64,000 nt of DNA from Fulvivirga sp. M361. Its GTDB lineage: Bacteria > Bacteroidota > Bacteroidia > Cytophagales > Cyclobacteriaceae. The stretch lies in assembly GCF_007097395.1 (NCBI RefSeq), contig NZ_VKDC01000020.1, forward strand, positions 42,753 through 106,752. Direction: 5' to 3'. This document shows positions 44,624-51,977 of the stretch, piece after piece. A model generated the notes under the pieces. That model searched no databases. It was not told the origin of the DNA and saw nothing but the letters and a program-made list of their open reading frames with translations. Position 1 is the first letter of the stretch, and each line of letters begins with the position of its first letter. The position numbers and the translations under genes were made by a program.

Positions 44624-46495
44624 ATGAAAAGGATAATAACCATGATTTTATTGGTAGCGTCACTTACTTCCATGGTCGGAAGGCAAGGACGTCAGATTAC
44701 CGGAAAAGTGACTTCTGCCTCAGATGGCGGTCCTATATTAGGGGTTAACGTAATACTGGAAGGAACCAGTATAGGCACTGTCACTGATATAAATGGAGAA
44801 TACAGCCTTAAAATCCCTGCTTCAGGAGGTGTTGTGGTATTTCAGTTTATTGGTTTTAAAAGTCATAAAGTAGTGGTGAGAAAGGAGTCAGTGATTGATG
44901 TAGTGTTACATGAAAGTGTTGCTGAGTTGAGTGAAATAGTAGTGGTGGGAGGAACAAGAAGTGGGCGTCGTAAGGAAAGGAAGAAATCACGGGTGATGTA
45001 TGATTCAGAAAACTCCTTTAATGTTACATCTCCATCCGTATCTCCTGTTTACAGAAGAGTGCTTACACCATCGCAGCCGAACACAGAAGATTATGCTGCT
45101 ATAGAAGAGAACACTTTCCGTAATCCTCTCAACAATCCGTTATCGACCTTCTCTATAGATGTAGATGCAGCCTCATATAGTAATGTACGTAGGTTTTTGA
45201 CACAGGGTCAGCAACCTCCTAAAGATGCGGTGCGGATAGAGGAGATGGTGAATTATTTTACATATGATTATAAGCAACCAAAAGGAAATGATCCCTTTTC
45301 TATTACTACGGAAATATCGAGCGCTCCCTGGAATAAAGATCATAGACTCATCCATATAGGTTTACAAGGGAAGAATATTCCGACGAAAGATCTACCTCCG
45401 TCTAACTTGGTTTTTCTTGTCGATGTGTCTGGTTCTATGAATTCACCCAACAAGCTGCCATTGCTAAAATCAGCATTTCGGTTATTGGTAGATAAGCTGC
45501 GCCCTGAAGATCATGTAGCCATAGTAGTATATGCCGGAGCTGCAGGTGAGGTATTACCCGCTACGACAGGATCAGAAAAAGATAAAATACTGAATGCCAT
45601 GGATCAGCTTTCTGCAGGCGGTTCTACTGCAGGTGGGGCTGGCATAACGTTAGCTTATAACATCGCCAGGCAGAACTTCAAAAAGAATGGTAATAACAGA
45701 GTGATTTTGGCAACAGATGGAGATTTCAATGTGGGGGCGTCCAGTAACCAATCTATGGAAGATTTGATAAAAGACAAACGAGATGAAGGAGTGTTCCTTA
45801 CGGTACTTGGATTTGGTATGGGGAATTATAAAGACTCCAAAATGGAGATCCTGGCGGATAAGGGCAATGGTAATTATGCTTATGTGGACAACATTCTGGA
45901 AGCGCAAAAAGTATTTGTGAATGAGTTTGGTGGTACTCTTTTTACCATTGCAAAAGACGTAAAGATCCAGGTGGAGTTTAACCCCACTAAAATAAAAGCA
46001 TATCGATTGGTAGGGTATGAGAACAGATTGTTGAAAGATGAAGATTTTAACAATGACAAGAAAGATGCTGGTGAGTTAGGATCAGGACATACTGTTACAG
46101 CATTGTATGAAGTCATTCCGGTTGGCATAAAAAGCCAGTTTTTGGTAGACGATCTGAAATATCAAAAGACACAGGTAGCTGAAGAAGCTCATAGCTCAGA
46201 TGAATTGATGACAGTAAAGCTAAGGTATAAGAAGCCCAACGAAGATCAAAGTAGCTTGATTGTTAAAGAGTTAAAAGATGAAGGCAATAGATTGGATAAA
46301 ACTTCTGACAACTTCCGTTGGTCTGCGGCAGTGGCTGCCTTTGGTATGGAATTGAGAGACTCTGATTATAAGGGGAGTATAACACACAAAGATATACTGG
46401 AACTTGCTAAAAATGCCAGAGGAGAAGATAAAGAAGGATATCGTGCCGAATTCATTCGCCTGATCCATTCAAATGAATTACTTGTAAAGAGGTAA
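44624..46495 (+). CDS. Secreted von Willebrand factor A protein (YfbK-like) with regulatory-like N-terminus
   Basis: 623 residues with a signal peptide (about 1-19). A CarboxypepD_reg-like domain (about 22-108) ends in LSEIVVVGG. A vWF_A N-terminal domain follows, with STFSIDVDAASYSNVRRFL (about 174-192) and RIEEMVNYF. The vWA domain has the metal-ion site DVSGSMN (D267, S269, S271), DGDFNVGASS and a DUF3520-like C-terminal domain (from about 465). This is the YfbK layout found in many envelope proteins of Bacteroidota. The N-terminal regulatory domain is the same type as in the adjacent anti-sigma/TonB fusion. Function unknown; the MIDAS suggests metal-dependent protein binding. Confidence 0.9.
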   Translation: MKRIITMILLVASLTSMVGRQGRQITGKVTSASDGGPILGVNVILEGTSIGTVTDINGEYSLKIPASGGVVVFQFIGFKSHKVVVRKESVIDVVLHESVAELSEIVVVGGTRSGRRKERKKSRVMYDSENSFNVTSPSVSPVYRRVLTPSQPNTEDYAAIEENTFRNPLNNPLSTFSIDVDAASYSNVRRFLTQGQQPPKDAVRIEEMVNYFTYDYKQPKGNDPFSITTEISSAPWNKDHRLIHIGLQGKNIPTKDLPPSNLVFLVDVSGSMNSPNKLPLLKSAFRLLVDKLRPEDHVAIVVYAGAAGEVLPATTGSEKDKILNAMDQLSAGGSTAGGAGITLAYNIARQNFKKNGNNRVILATDGDFNVGASSNQSMEDLIKDKRDEGVFLTVLGFGMGNYKDSKMEILADKGNGNYAYVDNILEAQKVFVNEFGGTLFTIAKDVKIQVEFNPTKIKAYRLVGYENRLLKDEDFNNDKKDAGELGSGHTVTALYEVIPVGIKSQFLVDDLKYQKTQVAEEAHSSDELMTVKLRYKKPNEDQSSLIVKELKDEGNRLDKTSDNFRWSAAVAAFGMELRDSDYKGSITHKDILELAKNARGEDKEGYRAEFIRLIHSNELLVKR

Positions 46496-46515
46496 ACGCA
46501 GTGCCCATATTAATG

Positions 46516-46563
46516 GCTCATTTTGTCCATCATACCTCAAATGTGTGACAGGGTAAAATGAGC
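46516..46563 (+). terminator. Inverted repeat after the vWA gene
   Basis: GCTCATTTT (46516-46524) pairs perfectly with AAAATGAGC (46555-46563) across 30 bases. A loose T-rich stretch follows. It may terminate the vWA transcript, though the long loop makes it weaker than a typical hairpin. Confidence 0.35.
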
Positions 46564-47172
46564 TATTCTTTTGCATACACCAATTGTTCGTCGTTTATTT
46601 ATGATAAATATCAAAGTGAGATTTTATTCAGCCATTTAACGGCTTTATACACCCTGTTCAAAGTACCTCCTACAGCAAGCACTCCAAACCATATGTTACA
46701 TCGATTATACGAAAAGGCTTTTTCGACAAAAATTGTTAATGTCTTATTACTACTAGTTTTATTGGTATTTGCGTTTTCACTCTATCATCGGGAAATACAA
46801 CAGGATGAACCCTGGTTTGGAGAGCAAGCCTACTGGCTGGTAGAAGAAGGCAATGTGAAACTTAAAAGTATGCCAGGAGTATTTGATTGGACTGATAATA
46901 TGCTGATCTATCATAAATTGTTTGTGTGGGTTTGTGCCGCGCTCATACTTACTTTTGGTTGGAGTGTTTATATATTTAAGACGTTCATACTAGGTTTATT
47001 CTTATGCTTAGCTTATTATTTATTTAAATTTACGAGCCGGAGTTATCCGGGACGTAGGGAGCTTCCATGGCTGGTTTTACTGCTTTTGTTTATTACTCCC
47101 GAACTCATACACCGCGGCTTTATGTTCCGTCCGGGTTATGGTAATGACATTGGGTTTTCTGTCATTTTATAA
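46558..47172 (+). pseudogene. Glycosyltransferase family 39-like, N-terminal part (frameshifted)
   Basis: 204 codons. The likely start is the Met at 46693 (MLHRLYEKAF) because the first 45 codons lie over the inverted repeat and are not protein-like. After one helix (about 10-25 of the shorter form), HREIQQDEPWFGEQAYWL carries the aspartate-glutamate (QQDEP) of GT39/ArnT-like enzymes, which transfer sugars from polyprenyl phosphates. More helices follow. The frame ends in FRPGYGNDIGFSVIL then stop, whereas the other frame continues naturally. One base in the GGG at 47133-47135 would restore it (FRP then VMVMTLGFLSF). Confidence 0.8.
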
Positions 47173-48193
47173 TCTGAGAAAATTTGTTTTGGATAAAGCC
47201 TGGATTAGCGTGGTTTTAGCGGGTTTGTTCTCAGGTTTGGCATTTCTTACCCATCTTAACGCTGTTGTTTTTGCTGTTTCAGCATTTTTATTTCTTGTTT
47301 TTTATCGGGAGTGGCGTGGAATGTTCGTTTTTTCGATGATCACAGTACCTATATGCCTTATATATAGCGATGGGCTTTGGAGCAATGAGGCCATCGAGAC
47401 TTATATGTTCCAACTACGAAACTGGCCGACACATCAAAGTACTTTTGGAGAGAAAATTGACGGAGGTGGCATACTTGGAACCATAGGCAACAATTTGCTA
47501 CGACTGGCAGGTGAGCATAAACGCTATTTTTGGGACCACGATGTTTGGGGAATCAGTGGTCTGTTTCTCTTCTCATTAATAGCTCGCTTTAAATACCTTA
47601 AAAAACAATGCCCGTACTTATTGACCTATACACTTATTTTGATGTTGGTACTTGGCGTACTTTCAAGTAGTCATTCTCCGCGTTATCTCACTTATTTAAT
47701 GCCTTTTATGATCGTAATTATATCGATGGTCATTGTCAGCTTGAAGTTGGAAACACGGAAGGGGTTTAAAGTTTTTTTTTTAGTAGGGGTTACTGCTCAA
47801 TTGGTATTTGCGTCTATTTCATTTGTAACCGTGTTCAAGCGTAACAGAGATCATGTTTTAATGCATTCGGAGGCGCTTTCTGCCATTGAAAAAGGTACTA
47901 AGGTGCTTGGTCCGTGGGGGATGATCTACAATAACATTGATGATTATCATATCTTCTCATACAAAACATATGAATACATTGAGGATATGGAAAATAGAAA
48001 GCTGACTCAGCAAGAATTACTGCAATTAGCCGCTGAAAGGTTTGATATAGACTATATTGTTATAGATCACCAGCGTAAGATAGATAAAGAATTCAAATGG
48101 TTTAGAGATTGGGAAATAGAAGAGAATGATTATTTTGAGGCCTACAAGGCAATAGAAGATTATTTAGTGTTGAAGCGAAAACAATCTATTTGA
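47138..48193 (+). pseudogene. Glycosyltransferase family 39-like, C-terminal part (frameshifted)
   Basis: 351 codons in the frame +1 to the preceding ORF, overlapping it by 35 bases. The open frame begins with MVMTLGFLSFYNLRKF and has several hydrophobic segments, then a soluble C-terminal part (GTKVLGPWGMIYN, RFDIDYIVIDHQRK) like the periplasmic domain of GT39 proteins. Joined with the first part after removing one G, it would give a protein of about 500 residues. Because all the rest is intact, this is either a recent inactivation, a phase-variation-like slip, or a sequencing error. Confidence 0.8.
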
Positions 48194-48225
48194 TTGAAAA
48201 GTGAGAAAGTACGCTTTTATAAAGG

Positions 48226-48954
48226 TCAATTTTTTGATTTATTACCACTGATTATGGCTTTCAGTGTTTTTTTTATGCTTGTTATACGTTGGTTATAAAG
48301 GTCATACTTTATTGCAATGCGGTAGTAAAAGGAGTTGATGTAGTCTCCAAAATATTTTTCTATATCGGGTGCACTTTTCCTGAGATAAGCAAACTCATAG
48401 CGTTTTTTAAATTTCGATCCTGACCTTTTTGGACTTGCATCAATGATATATAGTTGGTCGCCTTTAACGAGGAAATTCCTGATCTGGGGGTCACCATGGA
48501 GCAGGTTGCTTTGATGTAGATCTGAAAGTAACTTTACCACGTCCGGATAAGTTTCTTCATGCCCAAGACATGAAGAGCCAGGGAGGTATTCATACAGTAA
48601 CCATGAATCCATTACCATGCCTTTTTTTCTATACTCACAGGCCAATATGGGCTTTATTGATTGAAATCCTTCTTTTTCCAACAGCACCATTCCCTGAATG
48701 TTCTTAAAGGCCTCGCCACTTCTAAATAAAGTGAGGAAACGTATCCAATGCCGTGAGTTCTTTTCATGAGGAATTTTGTAAATGAGGTCCATTTTACCTA
48801 CAGCGATACGATATACCGTACTTCTTGAAGTATCTTTTAATATCTCTGTTACCGTAAAATCTTTGCCTTCAATACGTTTTACAAGGTCACGTGCTACTTG
48901 CTCTGTCACGGCCGGACCTGCCAATATTTTCTTATGATTATCGTTAAATACCAA
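48226..48954 (-). CDS. LPS core heptose kinase-like protein (WaaY family)
   Basis: 242 residues with a protein-kinase-like fold. The catalytic loop HGDPQIRNFL (HGD at 153-155) and the metal-binding IID (D172) are as in WaaY/RfaY and Kdo-kinase-type enzymes, which phosphorylate LPS inner-core sugars. A DLIYKIPHE segment (about 56-64) holds the ATP-binding lysine. It converges with the broken glycosyltransferase-like gene; the two may be part of an envelope-glycan set, but there are no other LPS genes in this block. The exact acceptor sugar is unknown. Confidence 0.85.
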   Translation of the reverse strand: MVFNDNHKKILAGPAVTEQVARDLVKRIEGKDFTVTEILKDTSRSTVYRIAVGKMDLIYKIPHEKNSRHWIRFLTLFRSGEAFKNIQGMVLLEKEGFQSIKPILACEYRKKGMVMDSWLLYEYLPGSSCLGHEETYPDVVKLLSDLHQSNLLHGDPQIRNFLVKGDQLYIIDASPKRSGSKFKKRYEFAYLRKSAPDIEKYFGDYINSFYYRIAIKYDLYNQRITSIKKTLKAIISGNKSKN

Positions 48955-49107
48955 GGGAAAAAATTAAAGCCGCAATTTAAACCTTTTTGGTCCTGGAAGG
49001 GTCTTTAGTCAGGAAAGATGTCAATTTACTGACAACAGGCATCCTTTTAACTGTTTTATGTCGTATATATTGATATCCAGTTGGCTTTAACTTCGTATAC
49101 ACAGGAA

Positions 49108-49122
49108 GTCAGATAGTCTGAC
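49108..49122. promoter_or_regulatory. Short perfect inverted repeat before the ECF sigma gene
   Basis: GTCAGA and TCTGAC flank a 3-base spacer (49108-49122), 39 bases before the sigma ATG. It may be a binding site or a small hairpin; function unknown. Confidence 0.35.
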
Positions 49123-49160
49123 GAACTAAAAACTAAAAATATTACTATTTTTTGAACCAA

Positions 49161-49742
49161 ATGTCTAACCTTCCTCGGAAAAAGTACCCAAAAAAAGAGA
49201 AAGAACTGATTTTTGAGTCAGAGTTTCTTCCTCATGTCGACTCTATGTATAATTTTGCATATCGTTTGACTTTTGACGAGGATGATTCAAAAGACCTGGT
49301 GCAGGATACCTTTCTAAAGGCTTACCGGTTCATAGAATCATTTGAGCAAGGAACTAATGCCAAGGCTTGGTTGTTTCGGATATTGAAGAATAGCTTCATT
49401 AACGACTTCAGAAAAAAGAGCAAACAACCTTCGAAGGTAGATTACCAGGAGGTAGAAGCTGTTTATAACTCTGATGAAGTAGATGAGGTTATTACTACTG
49501 ACCTGAGGGTGGAAACAGTGCAGGATATGATCGGAGACGAGATATCCAATGCACTAAATGCTTTGGAAGTAGATTTTCGAACGGTGATTATACTTTGTGA
49601 CCTTGAAGGTTTTAAGTACGATGAAATGGCTAAAATACTGGATATACCTATTGGTACGGTAAGGTCCAGATTGCATAGAGCCAGAAATCTATTGAAAGAC
49701 AGGCTTCAAGGTTACGCGTTGACAAGAGGTTACAGAAAATAG
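49161..49742 (+). CDS. ECF RNA polymerase sigma factor (RpoE/SigR-like)
   Basis: About 193 residues from the ATG at 49161 (an in-frame TTG lies at 49152). Region 2 contains DEDDSKDLVQDTFLKAYRF and NAKAWLFRILKNSFINDFRK (each under 21). Region 4 contains LEVDFRTVIILCDLEGFKYDEM and the helix IPIGTVRSRLHRARN. The adjacent anti-sigma has a SigR/RsrA-type zinc motif, which puts this among redox or stress sigma factors. It heads a run of six plus-strand genes with small gaps (anti-sigma, gmk, barrel protein, nadD, DUF5686). Confidence 0.93.
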   Translation: MSNLPRKKYPKKEKELIFESEFLPHVDSMYNFAYRLTFDEDDSKDLVQDTFLKAYRFIESFEQGTNAKAWLFRILKNSFINDFRKKSKQPSKVDYQEVEAVYNSDEVDEVITTDLRVETVQDMIGDEISNALNALEVDFRTVIILCDLEGFKYDEMAKILDIPIGTVRSRLHRARNLLKDRLQGYALTRGYRK

Positions 49743-49749
49743 GTAATAT

Positions 49750-50037
49750 ATGGGATTAAACTCTACTCACCCATTCGATGACAATAATCCGTGCAATGGG
49801 AAACTTAGCGGAGATTGTCTCGAACTCCTTAATTTGGTACTTGATCAGGAGGCGAGCCCTGGACAATACAAACATTTCAATGAACATCTAAAGAATTGTA
49901 TGCCATGCTATGAGAAATATAATATTGATGTGGCTATTAAAAAGATGATCAGAGAGAAATGTGCGGATAGAAGAGTACCTAATGGATTAGTGGAAACTAT
50001 TCGCGCTAAGGTGCTGAACAACACGAGCACCGAATAA
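49750..50037 (+). CDS. Anti-sigma factor with zinc-binding ZAS-type motif
   Basis: 95 residues, no membrane segment. C23 is followed by H46-xxx-C50-xx-C53, the ZAS pattern of RsrA-like anti-sigma factors, which bind zinc and respond to thiol oxidation. H42 is a further candidate ligand. It starts 7 bases after the sigma stop, in the same orientation. The small soluble form is consistent with an intracellular oxidative or zinc signal. Confidence 0.87.
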   Translation: MGLNSTHPFDDNNPCNGKLSGDCLELLNLVLDQEASPGQYKHFNEHLKNCMPCYEKYNIDVAIKKMIREKCADRRVPNGLVETIRAKVLNNTSTE

Positions 50038-50038
50038 T

Positions 50039-50614
50039 ATGCACAGCGGTAAAGCTTTTATATTTTCTGCCCCGTCAGGGTCAGGGAAAACTACTATTGT
50101 CAGGCACCTGCTTAATACACGTAGTGATTTGGGATTTTCTATATCTGCCAGTACCAGGGATAAACGAGGACGTACGGAAGAGAATGGCAAAGACTATTAC
50201 TTTCTTACCCCGGAAGAATTTAGATCTAAAATTGATCATAATGAATTTATAGAATGGGAGGAGGTATATGCCGGTAATTTTTATGGTACCCTTAAGTCTG
50301 AGATCGAGCGTATTTGGGCAGAAGGTAAGCATGTTATTTTTGATGTGGATGTAAAAGGCGGGTTAAATCTGAAAAACTATTTTGGAGATAAGGCCCTGGC
50401 TATTTTTGTAAAAGTTCCATCACTTGAAGAATTGAAATGCAGGCTGACAGACAGAAATACAGAATCTGAAAGTAGTTTATCACAACGAGTTTTTAAGGCA
50501 AAATTTGAAATGGGCTTTGAAGATAAGTTTGATGTTACGCTGTTAAATGAAGAACTGGACCAATCACTACTGAAGGCTGAACGTCTGATTGATAATTTTG
50601 CAATACAGGAGTAA
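50039..50614 (+). CDS. gmk: Guanylate kinase
   Basis: Phosphorylates GMP to GDP; 191 residues. The P-loop [12 protein letters not shown] (about 8-19) is the family standard, followed by the GMP-binding region [20 protein letters not shown] (about 36-55). The [11 protein letters not shown] segment near 101 is also typical. The ATG lies one base after the anti-sigma stop. Confidence 0.96.
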   Translation: MHSGKAFIFSAPSGSGKTTIVRHLLNTRSDLGFSISASTRDKRGRTEENGKDYYFLTPEEFRSKIDHNEFIEWEEVYAGNFYGTLKSEIERIWAEGKHVIFDVDVKGGLNLKNYFGDKALAIFVKVPSLEELKCRLTDRNTESESSLSQRVFKAKFEMGFEDKFDVTLLNEELDQSLLKAERLIDNFAIQE

Positions 50615-50649
50615 CTTTCTTTACAGCAGTAAAATAAGTATATTTAGTT

Positions 50650-51339
50650 ATGAGATATCTGCTTGCCACCTTAGCTGTAATGTCAATGAATGGAGTGGTT
50701 GCCCAAACACCTAAGGTTATAGGTTTAAATTTTAATTCTTTTGGCGCGGTAAAACACTTTAGAGATAATATAACCCGTAACCCGCTGGGCGTATCCATCA
50801 ATTTTTTCTGGGCTCCCGAAGACAAAAAATTTCAATATGGGCTGGAGTATGGAATAGCTATGTATTCCGCAAAAGAATACGATTATGAACTTCTTGCAGA
50901 AGGCCGTCCCGGAACGTTCATACCCGTCTATGAAGAAGATTGCTTCATGAAGTATCACCTTGTAGGCCGTTATTTACCATTTGGTTATAAAACCATCACC
51001 ACATATATAGAAGCTCGTGTTGGACTTACTACTTTTTTTAGTTCCAGAACAGCACAGACTGAGACTCATCTGTATGATGATTCATTCGATTTTCATGGTA
51101 CAGCTTTTAATACCGCATTAGGTGTGGGTGCTCTATTGGATATCGGACAGATCATAAAAAATGAGGCCTGGTCTACTCCTTTCTACCTTGACATAGGCGC
51201 TACATTTAACAGTGGCTCCCGGTCTGATTACAGGAATATGGACGAAGGTGAAGTAGCTTCAAGTTTGGAACATGGTAATTATCGTTCCGTGACACATACC
51301 ACTAACTATAAAGTTGGCCTGGCGTTGGGTTTCAACTAA
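50650..51339 (+). CDS. Outer-membrane beta-barrel protein, unknown
   Basis: 229 residues with a signal peptide (about 1-19, ending VVAQ). Alternating strands such as LGVSINFFW, FQYGLEYGIAMY and TITTYIEARVGLTTFF end in KVGLALGFN, a barrel-closing pattern with a final aromatic one residue before the end. It resembles the small OmpA-like or porin-family barrels of Bacteroidota. No domain is recognised. It lies between gmk and nadD. Confidence 0.8.
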   Translation: MRYLLATLAVMSMNGVVAQTPKVIGLNFNSFGAVKHFRDNITRNPLGVSINFFWAPEDKKFQYGLEYGIAMYSAKEYDYELLAEGRPGTFIPVYEEDCFMKYHLVGRYLPFGYKTITTYIEARVGLTTFFSSRTAQTETHLYDDSFDFHGTAFNTALGVGALLDIGQIIKNEAWSTPFYLDIGATFNSGSRSDYRNMDEGEVASSLEHGNYRSVTHTTNYKVGLALGFN

Positions 51340-51371
51340 TTCATTATTCCCTATTTTGAAGCTGCATTAAT

Positions 51372-51944
51372 ATGAATATTGGCTTGTTTTTTGGCTCGTT
51401 TAATCCTATTCACTCAGGCCATCTCATCATAGCTAACATTATGGCGGAAACCACAGACCTGGATCAGGTGTGGTTTGTCGTTTCCCCTCAAAACCCTTTT
51501 AAGAAGAGTGCTTCTTTGTTACATGAATTTGATCGCCTCGACATGGTAAATGCTGCGATCTATGATAACTATAGCCTGAAGGCATCGGATGTTGAATTTA
51601 ATATGCCCAAACCCAGCTATACGGTAGATACACTTACCTATTTATTTGAAAAGTACCCGGACAAAAAGTTTAGTCTAATTATTGGAGAAGACAATCTTAA
51701 AAGTTTTCCTAAGTGGAAAAACTCGCACTTCATACTTGAAAACTATCAGCTATACGTATACCCACGGCCCGATGTGCAACCTTCCGATCTTTTTTCGCAT
51801 CCTAACGTGAAAATGGTAGATGCACCGATGATCGACATATCAGCTACATTCATTAGAAAATGCATTAAAAAGGGCCTTTCTATTAAATATCTCGTACACG
51901 ACAGCGTTGCTGAAATGATCCAGTCAAAGAAATACTATTTCTAA
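51372..51944 (+). CDS. nadD: Nicotinate-nucleotide adenylyltransferase
   Basis: Makes deamido-NAD from nicotinate mononucleotide and ATP; 190 residues. The opening GLFFGSFNPIHSGHLIIAN contains the HxGH nucleotidyltransferase motif (HSGH). Later come KKFSLIIGEDNLKSFPKWK and ISATFIRKCI, which match the ISSTxIR motif. The ATG follows the barrel gene after 32 bases. Length is normal. Confidence 0.95.
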   Translation: MNIGLFFGSFNPIHSGHLIIANIMAETTDLDQVWFVVSPQNPFKKSASLLHEFDRLDMVNAAIYDNYSLKASDVEFNMPKPSYTVDTLTYLFEKYPDKKFSLIIGEDNLKSFPKWKNSHFILENYQLYVYPRPDVQPSDLFSHPNVKMVDAPMIDISATFIRKCIKKGLSIKYLVHDSVAEMIQSKKYYF

Positions 51945-51977
51945 AATCAATTTATATCAATAAAGCATAAATTTTGA

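Noticed and set aside
46558-46692. First 45 codons of the glycosyltransferase N-terminal frame
   Set aside because: They overlap the inverted repeat after the vWA gene and precede the natural start MLHRLYEKAF, so the ATG at 46693 is preferred.
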